This document shows positions 10,013 to 18,888 of a stretch of 64,000 nucleotides of DNA, piece after piece. The DNA comes from Rhodococcoides kyotonense (GTDB lineage: Bacteria; Actinomycetota; Actinomycetes; Mycobacteriales; Mycobacteriaceae). The notes beneath the pieces are model-generated. The model ran no database searches. It was not told the DNA's origin and saw only the letters and a list, made by a program, of their open reading frames with translations. The DNA lies in NCBI RefSeq assembly GCF_900188125.1, contig NZ_FZOW01000019.1, forward strand, positions 36,035 through 100,034, in the 5' to 3' direction. Position 1 is the first letter of the stretch. Every line of letters begins with the position of its first letter. The translations under genes and the position numbers were made by a program.

Positions 10013-10625
10013 CATCAGACCCGCGTCGAAGGCAGACATTCGTGAGATGTCCGCGTTGATGGCACGCGCATTCCAGGTGGAGGACCCGGTCAGCGGTTAC
10101 TTCTTTCCCGACGACAGCAAACGCCCGAAGAAGCAGCGACGCATGATGGCTGCGCTGATACGCCATCGCTACCTCCCCATCGACGGAGCCGAAGTCGCCA
10201 CCATCGACGACACGATCGTCGGCGTCAGCCTGTGGTATCCACACGACTCCCCGCCGGAACCGTGGTGGCGCAAGGCAATCAGCGGGCCTCATCTTCTGTG
10301 GGCCATGGGTCGCGGCGTTCGCCCCGGAATCCAGATGGATCGCACTCTGCTGGCAGGCGCACCGGACGAGGAGGCAGTGCTGTGGGTGTATCTGGGCGTC
10401 GAGCCGTCGCTTCATCGGTCGGGTGTCGGACGCCTACTGTCTCGATCGTTCTTCGACCGGATGGACCGCCAGGGCCGGACGACGTACGGGATCTGCAAGG
10501 AGGGCAACATCCCGTTCTGGAGTGCGATGGGGTTTCTTCCCGCGGGATCGACGACCATCGGCCCCAAGGGCCCTCTCGTGTATCGGATGAATCGACCACC
10601 CGCACAGGTGACGAGCGGGCCGTAG
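10002..10625 (+). CDS. GNAT-family N-acetyltransferase
   Basis: The 207-residue protein has a GNAT acetyl-CoA-binding segment: the beta strand VYLGVEP is followed by the pyrophosphate loop RSGVGRLL (roughly residues 127-148), and it ends with the usual FWSAMGF strand-turn. GNAT enzymes acylate amino groups or other nucleophiles. The start lies inside the MmpL gene (11-base overlap), so the two are co-translated. In this setting N-acylation of an amino-lipid is plausible, because both the alpha-oxoamine synthase and the aminotransferase-reductase would create free amines. The substrate is not determined by the sequence. Confidence 0.88.
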   Translation: MSVDIRPASKADIREMSALMARAFQVEDPVSGYFFPDDSKRPKKQRRMMAALIRHRYLPIDGAEVATIDDTIVGVSLWYPHDSPPEPWWRKAISGPHLLWAMGRGVRPGIQMDRTLLAGAPDEEAVLWVYLGVEPSLHRSGVGRLLSRSFFDRMDRQGRTTYGICKEGNIPFWSAMGFLPAGSTTIGPKGPLVYRMNRPPAQVTSGP

Positions 10626-10642
10626 CCCGCCCGTCCACCCAG

Positions 10643-13207
10643 CTACTTCACTTCACGCCACCGCGTCGCCTCGGCCAGCTCGAATCCGTACCGGTCACCG
10701 AGTTCACCGAGTCGTTCGACGTTCTCGGTCACCAATTCCGTTCCGATACTGCGAAGTTCGAACTCCCTGGACAGGGACAGGAGCATCGTCTCTGCCATGC
10801 ACGCATACGTCAGCCCCGGCGCCAGACCGAACGTGAGCCCGAAGTCCGACCCCTCGGGCAAGCGGACGATTCCGCCGTCGAACACCGTCACGTCCGGTCG
10901 GACACGGCCGACGTCGTGTGAGATGTTCGGTGGCTGAGCGACGTCGCACACGATGGCGTTCGGTCCGAGATCCTCCGCATCGATCAAAGAATGCGGCGCC
11001 GACGTCGCGGCAATCACGATGTCCGCCCGCGCCACTCCGGCTCTCGGGTCGTCGAAGAACTCGAGACGGCCCGACGAGATCAGGTCGTCGATCGACCCGC
11101 TCGACAGCCGGACCGCGTCGGCGAAACGCCCTGCCCCGCCTCGTGCGCCCTCCACGATGACACCCGCCGCGGTCCACAACTTCGGGGCGATCTTGCCGTG
11201 CTCCCCAGGCCGGCCGACCAGAGACACCGTGCCGACGTCGGACGCCAACGCACGTGCGATCGTCTTGCCGATCGCACCCGCCGCACCGAGGACGGTGACC
11301 CTCATGTCCGCCAGGTCGATTCCACGTTCGGCGCACACACGACGAACGGCGCGGATGCTCGCTGCCGCGGTGAACGAGTTGCCCGTCGTCAGCACACCAG
11401 CGCGTGTGCCGAGCGCGAGACCGTTGCCGGTGATCACCGACGAATATCCGCCGAGTCCCACCACCTCGGCTCCCCGGTCGAACGCCAGGTCCACAGCAGC
11501 AGCGACCGCCGACACCGCCACGCGCGGAGGCAGTTTCAGCAGAGCAGACGACGTGAACGGAATCCCGATCAAGCTGCCATGCGCAGCGGCGCCCTCCGTC
11601 GGCACGACGCGGCCACTTCCGATGACCATCGGTGCGGGATTGAGTTCCGATGTCGCGCCTGCGAATCGATCGAGTAGTTCACCGCGTTCTGGCTCGCTGA
11701 ATTCGGAGAGTGCGTCGTCGAACGCCCCGAAGACCGCGAGATCGAGCGGGTGCGCGAGAAATCCGAATCGGTGATCGGTCTCGTGCGGCACGACGTGTGG
11801 CAGCCTGCGCCCGGGCGTCGAATACACCGTCGGCGCGGACTTCGGAGCATGTCCGACGAGGTGACCCATCAATCCGGCAAGGTCACCTGCCGCAGCGAAT
11901 GCCACAGCGCGTTCCAAGGCCGCCACGAGACGTCGGCACTCGGACTCGGTGACCGTCAGCGGCGGCTCGACTCGAAGAACCCGTGCCCCGAACAGTGTCG
12001 GCGCGATCCTGACCCCCTCGACGCGCAACATGTACGACGCGATCATCACGGCCAGATTCTGTTGATCGGCAATGGAACCGATGAGCGACTGAGCGCCGAC
12101 GAAGTTGACGTCGTCGGTGAATTCGACACCGAGAAGCAGCCCTTCACCTCGCACGTCGGTGATGACCGTGGGGTACTTACTCGCTACCTGCTGCAGTTCA
12201 CGCTTCAGTAGCTCACCGCGTCGGCGCACCCGGCCGATCAAATGCTGCCCGTTCTCGGTCAGCTCGCCGAGTACCGCGAGTCCGACGCGTGACGTCAACG
12301 CGCCACCCGCGAACGTCGAGGTGTGCCTCAATGCAAAACTCTCTCCGACCAAGTCGGGCCTGCAGAGCACAGCTCCCGCGGGCACGAGCCCACCGCCGAG
12401 AGCTTTGGCGACGGCGAGGATGTCGGGTACGACGGACTCGTGCTCGCATGCGAACATGCGGCCGGTCCGGCCGAGACCGGTCTGTACCTCGTCGACGGCC
12501 ATCAGAACCCCGTGTGCAGTGCAGAGTTCGCGGACCCGCGTCAGATACCCCGGAGGTGGAGTGACGACGCCGCCCTCACCTTGAATCGGTTCGACGACGA
12601 ACACCGCGAACCGGTCCGGCGCCGAGACGAAGGCCTGCTCGAGTGCGTCGGCGTCCCCGAAGGGGATCGTGTCGAACCCTGCCACCGGCGCACCGAACCC
12701 CACCTGGTACTTCTCGTTGCCCGTCGCGGACAGCGCACCGAGAGTCTTACCGTGAAAACTGTTGCGCGTGCTGAGAATTCCCAGCCGACCGGTGGCCGAC
12801 CGGGCGATCTTGATCGCGATCTCGACCGCCTCGGCGCCGCTGTTGACGAACGTGACGCGGCCGAGGCCGCTCGGTGCGACGTCGACCAATCGTGCCGCGA
12901 GTTCTCCCGCTGCCGGCAGAACCGACGGCTGTACGAAGGCGGGCTCACTGCCCCGTCGCACACCGTCGACCGCGCGCCACACCGCGGCAGGATTGTGCCC
13001 AAGCGGCAACGCGCCATAGGCACCCGCGAAATCCAGATACGCATCACCCGACGCGTCGTACAACGTCGTTCCCTCGCCGCGAACGTATTCGGCGTCGAGG
13101 TCGACGGCACTCAGCAGGCCGAACAGTTCGGGATTGAGAAAAGTCGAATACCCGTCCCGGCCGACTGAAGGTTCAGTCTCGGGACGTCGAAAAGCCATGT
13201 CGGTCAT
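10643..13207 (-). CDS. Class III aminotransferase fused to acyl-ACP-reductase-like domain
   Basis: The product has 854 residues in two parts. Residues about 15-440 are a class III (omega) aminotransferase with PLP Lys268 (AVAKALGGG), Asp239 (MAVDE) and the FHGKTLGALS segment. Residues about 445-854 resemble cyanobacterial long-chain acyl-ACP reductase (AAR): an opening GLMGHLVGHAP, the segment VVGLGGYSSVITG, a Rossmann loop GAAGAIG at 641-647, and YACMAETMLL with Cys803 at the position of the AAR nucleophile. Such a protein could reduce an acyl thioester to an aldehyde and transaminate it to a primary amine. The ATG at 13207 follows GGAG; a second ATG lies at 13198. It is convergent with the MmpL-GNAT pair. 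Function is inferred from domains. Confidence 0.88.
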   Translation of the reverse strand: MTDMAFRRPETEPSVGRDGYSTFLNPELFGLLSAVDLDAEYVRGEGTTLYDASGDAYLDFAGAYGALPLGHNPAAVWRAVDGVRRGSEPAFVQPSVLPAAGELAARLVDVAPSGLGRVTFVNSGAEAVEIAIKIARSATGRLGILSTRNSFHGKTLGALSATGNEKYQVGFGAPVAGFDTIPFGDADALEQAFVSAPDRFAVFVVEPIQGEGGVVTPPPGYLTRVRELCTAHGVLMAVDEVQTGLGRTGRMFACEHESVVPDILAVAKALGGGLVPAGAVLCRPDLVGESFALRHTSTFAGGALTSRVGLAVLGELTENGQHLIGRVRRRGELLKRELQQVASKYPTVITDVRGEGLLLGVEFTDDVNFVGAQSLIGSIADQQNLAVMIASYMLRVEGVRIAPTLFGARVLRVEPPLTVTESECRRLVAALERAVAFAAAGDLAGLMGHLVGHAPKSAPTVYSTPGRRLPHVVPHETDHRFGFLAHPLDLAVFGAFDDALSEFSEPERGELLDRFAGATSELNPAPMVIGSGRVVPTEGAAAHGSLIGIPFTSSALLKLPPRVAVSAVAAAVDLAFDRGAEVVGLGGYSSVITGNGLALGTRAGVLTTGNSFTAAASIRAVRRVCAERGIDLADMRVTVLGAAGAIGKTIARALASDVGTVSLVGRPGEHGKIAPKLWTAAGVIVEGARGGAGRFADAVRLSSGSIDDLISSGRLEFFDDPRAGVARADIVIAATSAPHSLIDAEDLGPNAIVCDVAQPPNISHDVGRVRPDVTVFDGGIVRLPEGSDFGLTFGLAPGLTYACMAETMLLSLSREFELRSIGTELVTENVERLGELGDRYGFELAEATRWREVK

Positions 13208-13436
13208 GAGTGCTCCGTGTTCTCGAGAGTTCACCCCTGGCCACCCTGCGCGCCGCCGGCGACCGAAGGGTGCAACCAGAGCTCGCCCCACAGCAGGACG
13301 CATTCGCGATGCTAACCGGCTGCCATGTGGAGAACAGATGACAATTCGAACACGAAGTATGGATAAACAACTTTCACCGCACTTACGGTCGGTTTCACCG
13401 CCGTCGAGCGGACCGACTCGTAACCAACGTCACAAG

Positions 13437-14294
13437 TTACTGATCGGAGATGGCGGAAAGAATCCACTTTCCGTCGATTTTCTCCATGTTGACCACGATC
13501 GGGCCCTCGGCATTGCCCTGCGCTACGCCTGCCTGCGTGGCACTGACGTTGAGCACCGCAAGAAGCTCCGCATTGTCGGACTCGAGTCGCGTGACACCGA
13601 TGTCCGACACGTCCGCCTGCGTCGCCGTCTGTGTCTGGCGGACAGCCGATTTCGTCGTGTCGGCCACGCGATCGAACTCGGCGAGCATGTCGGGATTCAG
13701 CACAGCGCGTGCCTTGTCGAAATCCTCGTCGATAGTCGCGTCGCTGTACGTGTAGAGCGTCGTCAACGCGTCGGTCGCGGCACCGGTGACCTCGGACGTG
13801 GCGTTGGAATCCACCCACGCCGCGTTGTCGACGTTCACTCCCGGCTTGATCGCGGCGACGACCGCGAAGGCTCCGAGCACCACCGCGACAGCACCCACTG
13901 CGATCACGGGTGTCCATTTCGGGCGGTCGGCGGGCACGGGCGTCGACACCGGGGCGGCCTCGGGAGCGTCCGCTGCCACTGCGGGCGCAGGCTTCCCGAG
14001 GTCGACCTTGTCGGACTCGGTGGCCCGAGGGGCCTCGGGCGTCGTCGAATCCGCGACATCGGCTGTAGTCGGTTCGCCAGGTGCAGCAGCGTCGGAAGAA
14101 GCAACGGTGTCAGGTGTAGCAGCAGTGTCAGGTGTAGCAACGGTGTCAGGTGTAGCAGCAGTGTCAGGCGTAGCACTGTCAGGCGTCACGCCCTCCGGCG
14201 CAGCCTTGCGGTTGCTGCCTGCGATCTTCTTGCGAGCCTTGCTGGTGGTGGTGGGTGGAACGATCTTCCGACGCTGAGGAGGCAATGCGGACAA
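13437..14294 (-). CDS. Mce-associated membrane protein with Thr-Pro-Asp repeats
   Basis: The 285-residue protein has a basic N-terminus, a disordered Pro/Thr/Ala-rich stretch with four near-identical six-residue units of the type TPDTAA/TPDTVA (residues about 42-65), a single membrane helix near 135-155 and an extracytoplasmic domain like Mce-associated (Mas/Mam) proteins, which stabilise Mce transporters. In the DNA the repeat appears as 18-base units between 14108 and 14180. It is the last gene of the mce operon, 48 bases after the previous gene. The repeat is likely to vary in copy number between strains. Confidence 0.85.
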   Translation of the reverse strand: MSALPPQRRKIVPPTTTSKARKKIAGSNRKAAPEGVTPDSATPDTAATPDTVATPDTAATPDTVASSDAAAPGEPTTADVADSTTPEAPRATESDKVDLGKPAPAVAADAPEAAPVSTPVPADRPKWTPVIAVGAVAVVLGAFAVVAAIKPGVNVDNAAWVDSNATSEVTGAATDALTTLYTYSDATIDEDFDKARAVLNPDMLAEFDRVADTTKSAVRQTQTATQADVSDIGVTRLESDNAELLAVLNVSATQAGVAQGNAEGPIVVNMEKIDGKWILSAISDQ

Positions 14295-14342
14295 CTCCTT
14301 GAAATGTACGAGAACTGGGCCGACGGTCCGGAAAGACGCTGC

Positions 14343-15050
14343 CTACTCCCCGCCGGTCGCGTCGGGAACAGGTGCCTGCTCTTCGCTCGCGGGCGGAGTG
14401 GCATTCGGATCGGCAGGCTCGGCGGGCGCCGGCGCGCCGTTGGGGTCCAGCGGCAGCGCGTTCGCGTCGGCCTCTCCCCCGGACGGATCGAGCGCGATAC
14501 GGCTGCCGATCGGGTCGACCTTGTTGGCCTTCCACGTACCGTCCACATCTTCCATGAACAGACGCATCGTCAGCTTGACCTTCTGCTCGGGACGGTCGGG
14601 CCACGTCGTCGTCCCGGCGATGACGACCAGTGCGGTGGCCGTACCCTCGTCGGCGCTCAGTTCGGTCAGAGTGGAATGCATCAACTCCGCCGAGCTCTTG
14701 GCGCCCGACGTGCGGACCGTGTCGTCGATCTGCGACCGCGTCGCGTCGAGATCGTTCAGCATCGTGTCGCCCGTGATGGACGACTTCATGTCCTCGAACG
14801 ACTGGTCGATGTTCGCGGCGTCGACGGTGTTGAGGTTGATCGCGACCTGCTGCGCCCCCGTGAGCGCAGATTCGCGGGTGTCCGCGACGGACTTCTCGGA
14901 CAGCGCGTTCTTCCATCCGATTCCGAACCACACGGCCGCGACGAGAGCCACGACCGCGACGACGGATACGCCGATCAGAACCGGCCTCGCTGAGTTCTTC
15001 GGCCCAGGAGCGTCGGAAGTCGGCTCCTGAGCTTCGGTGTTTGACGTCAC
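14343..15050 (-). CDS. Mce-associated membrane protein
   Basis: The 235-residue product has a short cytoplasmic N-terminus, one membrane helix (VLIGVSVVAVVALVAAVWFG, about residues 24-43) and an alpha/beta extracytoplasmic domain of the kind found in proteins encoded at the ends of mce operons. It ends with a Pro/Ala/Asp-rich tail. The GTG at 15050 gives a protein beginning MTSNTEAQ. It follows mceF by 42 bases and precedes a second Mce-associated gene. Such proteins are needed for stability of Mce complexes in mycobacteria; here the role is by analogy. Confidence 0.87.
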   Translation of the reverse strand: MTSNTEAQEPTSDAPGPKNSARPVLIGVSVVAVVALVAAVWFGIGWKNALSEKSVADTRESALTGAQQVAINLNTVDAANIDQSFEDMKSSITGDTMLNDLDATRSQIDDTVRTSGAKSSAELMHSTLTELSADEGTATALVVIAGTTTWPDRPEQKVKLTMRLFMEDVDGTWKANKVDPIGSRIALDPSGGEADANALPLDPNGAPAPAEPADPNATPPASEEQAPVPDATGGE

Positions 15051-15092
15051 ACTGACACCCTACTACTCGGTAACTTCGTCACCCGACTTCGA

Positions 15093-16340
15093 TCACTTCG
15101 GGGTGACCCCGATCAGCGGTGCAAGCTGTGTCGCAATCGGATTCAGGTTGAGCTTGTCGGGATCGACCTTGGGGATCGAATCCCACGGCTGCGGAGTCTC
15201 GGGATCCGCGAAGACGATGCGGTTGGAGCTCCGAACACCCGTCACACTGCCCTGAGGCGTCGCACAGTTCGCCTGCAGGTTCAGCGGGTAGTTCTCCTCG
15301 GTCATGTCGAAGTTCGGGTTCTTGGCCTTCTCCTCCGCCAAGATCGCCTGCGTGCCCTCGTAACCGACGGTGCACGGCGGCGGATTGTTGGTCTCGAGCA
15401 GCAGACCCTGGTGAATCGTGCCGTCGCCCGGTGTCAGAGTCCCCGACCCGGCCGCCAACGCGGGCAGGAAGATGAGCAGCGGCTGCAGCGCGAGTGTGCG
15501 CGGCGCTGCCAACGTGACGACCTCGTTCAAGTTGTTCAGATCGGTCGTCAGCGCCGGACCGCCCTCGTCGATCAGCGCACCGATCTGATCGCTGGCCGCG
15601 GTGCCCGTGTTGATGAGGCGTCGTATATCCGGGTCGTTGCTGCGCAGCTGGGCCGTCACGTTGTTCAGGTCGGTGCTGAACTGACGAATCGCCGACGACT
15701 GTTCGGACTGTGTGTCGAGAACCGTCCGGCTGTCCCGTACCAGCGCGAGAGTCTGCGGCAACGCCTCGTCACCGGACTGCGTCAGCGTTCCGAGCGAGTC
15801 CAGCAGGACCTGCAGATCGTCACCCTTGCCGTTGAACGCCGTGCCGAGTTCCTTGACGACGGTCGTCAGGTTCTCCAGTGGCACCGAGCTGACCAACTGA
15901 TTGGCGCTCGCGAGGACGTTCTCGACGGGCACCGGCGTCGCCGTGTCCGCGGTGGCGATGATCGAACCACTCTCGAGGTACGGCCCTTCGTCGCTCGTCG
16001 GCTGGAGATCGACGTACTGCTCACCGATGGCGGACCGGTTGGCCACCACTGCCTTCGCCGACGACGGAATGTTCGGTCCACCGTTGTCGAGAAGCAGCTC
16101 GACGTTGATTCCGTCCGACGTCAGCGACAACGCTCCGACGGTACCGACGGGAACTCCTCGATACGTGACCTCGGCGTTGGTGAAGATGCCGCCGGAATCG
16201 GCGAACTGGGCGTTGACGTCGTACTGCCCGAAACCGAGCAGATTGTCGATACGCACGTACTTGCCACCGACGTACACGATGCCGAGCACCGCGACGGCGA
16301 TGAAAGCGAACAGCTGAATCCTGACCAGCCGCGACCTCAC
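15093..16340 (-). CDS. MCE family protein, MceF position
   Basis: The 415-residue protein has one N-terminal helix, an MCE/MlaD beta-barrel domain (about residues 35-115, with TYRGVPVGTVG), and a long helical region that in this family forms the substrate tunnel. The GTG start at 16340 overlaps the mceE stop (GTGA). It is the sixth MCE gene of the operon, as expected for a heterohexameric lipid channel through the cell envelope. The conserved cysteines near the C-terminus (PPPCTVGY and QANCATPQG) fit MceF-type proteins. Confidence 0.92.
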   Translation of the reverse strand: MRSRLVRIQLFAFIAVAVLGIVYVGGKYVRIDNLLGFGQYDVNAQFADSGGIFTNAEVTYRGVPVGTVGALSLTSDGINVELLLDNGGPNIPSSAKAVVANRSAIGEQYVDLQPTSDEGPYLESGSIIATADTATPVPVENVLASANQLVSSVPLENLTTVVKELGTAFNGKGDDLQVLLDSLGTLTQSGDEALPQTLALVRDSRTVLDTQSEQSSAIRQFSTDLNNVTAQLRSNDPDIRRLINTGTAASDQIGALIDEGGPALTTDLNNLNEVVTLAAPRTLALQPLLIFLPALAAGSGTLTPGDGTIHQGLLLETNNPPPCTVGYEGTQAILAEEKAKNPNFDMTEENYPLNLQANCATPQGSVTGVRSSNRIVFADPETPQPWDSIPKVDPDKLNLNPIATQLAPLIGVTPK

Positions 16341-17608
16341 AGTCCACCTCCGAATTGTTCGAGCAGGTCGTTCAACGGAGCGAACGGAGTCGGTGCGTTC
16401 ACCGGCGAAGCGACGGGTTCCGTACCCGGCGCCACCGGAACTCCCGGCGGCGGTGACGGATTCGGAACGATGGGCGGAAGCGGCAGCAACGAGATGGTCG
16501 GCCATCCGGGACGTGGGCCGTTGCCGTTGTAGTACGGGTTCGACGGATCCACCAGCGGCAACGTGTCACCGTACTTCGGCGGAATGTAGACCGGATCTCC
16601 TTCGCCGACACCTAGATTGCGCAGCGTCGTGCCGATCGACAGATCGAGCGACAGGTACAGATTCGCGGAGTCGCCCTGCGTGATCTCCTCGATGCCGTCC
16701 GGGAACGGAAGCGTCGGGATGAGCGGGAGCGTCGTGACGATGTCGTCGGCCGAGCCGGCGAGAGCCTGCAACGTCGGACGCAGAGCACGAAGGTCTGCGA
16801 TCAGATTGTCCTTGGACTGGTTGATCACGTCGGTCCCCACCGCGCCGAGCCGGTCGAGCTGACCCAGCATCTGCGTCAGCTGCGGCCGCTGCTGCTCGAG
16901 AACGTCGGTCGCGATCGGAAGGTCCGCGAGCACACGATCGATCTTCTCGGTCTGTCCACTCACTTCGGTGGTCAGAACGTCGAGACCGTCCAGCGCGCGG
17001 GTGATGTCGTCGCGCTGCTCCTCCAGCCCGCCGATCAACGTGTTCGCCTGCTCCAACAGACTTCGCGTCGTGCCTTCCCGCCCGTCGAATGCCGCGTTGA
17101 GCTCTTTGACGATGGGAGCGAGCTGGCCGACGCCACCGCCGTTGAGCACGAGCGACAACGCACCGAGCACTTGTTCGATGTTGGTCGTCGACCGAGTCCG
17201 ATCGAGCGGAATCGTGTCGCCGTCCTGCAGCTTCTGCGGATCGGCGTCGTCGGTCGGGACCGTCAACTGGATGAACTTCTCACCCAGAATCGACGTCTGT
17301 TCCACTGCTGCAAGCGCATTCGCGGGCAGATCCACCGAATCGTTGACGACGACGTCGACGTCGGCCGTCCACTCCCCGTTCGGCACCGAGATGGAATCGA
17401 CGCGGCCGACCTCGACACCGTCGACCTTGACGGTCGACTGCGGAACGAGGTCGAGAACATCCTGGAACTGGATGGTCAGGTGCATCGGGTTGCTCCCGGT
17501 GTCAGCACCACCCGGGAGCGGAATGCCGTAGACGCCCTGTGAGCACGCCGTCGCCGACAGACCGACGACCGTTGCACCGACGATCGCGACGAGCGGACGC
17601 ATGCGCAT
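16337..17608 (-). CDS. MCE family lipoprotein, MceE (LprN) position
   Basis: The 423-residue protein starts with a signal peptide ending in a lipobox-like sequence (LSATAC, Cys22), as is usual for the fifth, lipid-anchored member of Mce operons. An MCE domain (about residues 42-125) and helical region follow, then a Pro-rich C-terminus (LPLPPIVPNPSPPPG). The ATG at 17608 overlaps the mceD stop by one base, and the stop overlaps mceF. It should be one of six subunits of the Mce channel. Confidence 0.92.
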   Translation of the reverse strand: MRMRPLVAIVGATVVGLSATACSQGVYGIPLPGGADTGSNPMHLTIQFQDVLDLVPQSTVKVDGVEVGRVDSISVPNGEWTADVDVVVNDSVDLPANALAAVEQTSILGEKFIQLTVPTDDADPQKLQDGDTIPLDRTRSTTNIEQVLGALSLVLNGGGVGQLAPIVKELNAAFDGREGTTRSLLEQANTLIGGLEEQRDDITRALDGLDVLTTEVSGQTEKIDRVLADLPIATDVLEQQRPQLTQMLGQLDRLGAVGTDVINQSKDNLIADLRALRPTLQALAGSADDIVTTLPLIPTLPFPDGIEEITQGDSANLYLSLDLSIGTTLRNLGVGEGDPVYIPPKYGDTLPLVDPSNPYYNGNGPRPGWPTISLLPLPPIVPNPSPPPGVPVAPGTEPVASPVNAPTPFAPLNDLLEQFGGGL

Positions 17609-18888
17609 CACTGTCCCCCTCCCAACGACTGCTGCAAACCGGGCAACGTGTTGTTGTCGCCGAGACGCGGCGAGACGTTTCCGGGCACAGTGCCCGGAAC
17701 TGCCTGGTTCTGTTCCGTCGTACCGCTGAGAACGCCGAACGGAAGAACCACACCGGAATCGCGGACCGGGCCTTGGATCAACGTCGTGAATTCGCCACAC
17801 CGATCGATGATCGGCTGGATCTGCGCACCGAGTTGTTCGAAGCGCGGATCTCCCGGCACGAGCTTGCCGAGGTCGATCAGTCGGCACAACGTCCCGAGCG
17901 GATCCTGCGTCTCGTTCTGCAGATTCGCGCGAGTGGCGAGCGTTCCCGATTCCGCGTCGTACGAGTTGACGAGGTTGCTGATCGCGAGCGGCAGCAGCGT
18001 CAGCGTTTCGACGAGCGATTCCTTGCCGTCGGCCAACGTCTGAGTCGGCTGGACGAGACCGTCCGCGGCTTGCACCAACTGATCTCGGTTGTCCGCGACG
18101 AACCCGGCGACGTCACCGAGCGTGATCGACAGCTGATTCAACGCGGCCCCGAGATTCTCTCGCTCGCCGTTGAGGAAGCCCGTCAGATCCGACAGCTGGT
18201 TGTTGAACTGGCGAACCTGCTGATCGTTCGCCGCGAGGGCCGACACGAAGGTCTGCAGGTTCTTCACCGTGTCGAACAGGTCGCCGCGTGACTCGTTGAG
18301 CGTGCGGGACGCGTCGGAGAGCTGAGTGATGGTCTCGCCCAACGCTTCGCCATTGCCGTCGAGGTTCGCGGCGCCGGTGTTGACCAGGTCGGTCAGTGCG
18401 CCGTCCTTGTTCGCACCGTCCGGCCCGAGCGCCGTCGACAGTTCGTCGATGCTCGCGTAGATCTGATCGACCTCGACGGGAGTCGCCGTCCGATCGCGAG
18501 AAATCACCGTGCCCGACGCCATCGTCTCGCCCCCGCTGTAAGCGGGTGCGAGCTGGATGTACCGGTCGGAGACGAGCGACGGAGTGATCTGTGCGGCCTT
18601 CGCGTCTGCGGGAATGTCGACGCCACGCTGCACGCGCATCTTCACCTCGACCTGGTCGCCCTGCGGCACGACCGACGTGACCTCGCCGACCTCCACACCG
18701 AGGACTCGGACGTCGGAACCTTCGTAGATGCCGACCGACTTGTCGAAGTACGCGGTGATGTCGGTCGAGCCCGCACGGGTGAACAGCCACCACAGACCTG
18801 CGGCGACGACCAACGCGACGATGACGATTCCGGCGATGACCGCTTTGCCGATCCCGGACTTCTTGTCGTTCTCTGCGATGTCGGTCAT
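17608..18888 (-). CDS. MCE family protein, MceD position
   Basis: The 426-residue protein has one N-terminal membrane helix (about residues 15-37), an MCE domain (about 40-125; VRVLGVEVGEV), a helical tunnel region and a C-terminal segment with two conserved Cys (GTLCRLIDL and IDRCGEF). The ATG overlaps the preceding stop by one base (TGATG) and its own stop overlaps mceE. It is the fourth MCE subunit of the operon. Confidence 0.92.
   Translation of the reverse strand: MTDIAENDKKSGIGKAVIAGIVIVALVVAAGLWWLFTRAGSTDITAYFDKSVGIYEGSDVRVLGVEVGEVTSVVPQGDQVEVKMRVQRGVDIPADAKAAQITPSLVSDRYIQLAPAYSGGETMASGTVISRDRTATPVEVDQIYASIDELSTALGPDGANKDGALTDLVNTGAANLDGNGEALGETITQLSDASRTLNESRGDLFDTVKNLQTFVSALAANDQQVRQFNNQLSDLTGFLNGERENLGAALNQLSITLGDVAGFVADNRDQLVQAADGLVQPTQTLADGKESLVETLTLLPLAISNLVNSYDAESGTLATRANLQNETQDPLGTLCRLIDLGKLVPGDPRFEQLGAQIQPIIDRCGEFTTLIQGPVRDSGVVLPFGVLSGTTEQNQAVPGTVPGNVSPRLGDNNTLPGLQQSLGGGQ

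Noticed and set aside
13134..14993. Plus-strand open frame of 619 codons across the Mce-associated genes
   Set aside because: It is Arg-rich and repetitive, and lies opposite two genes with membrane helices and operon context.
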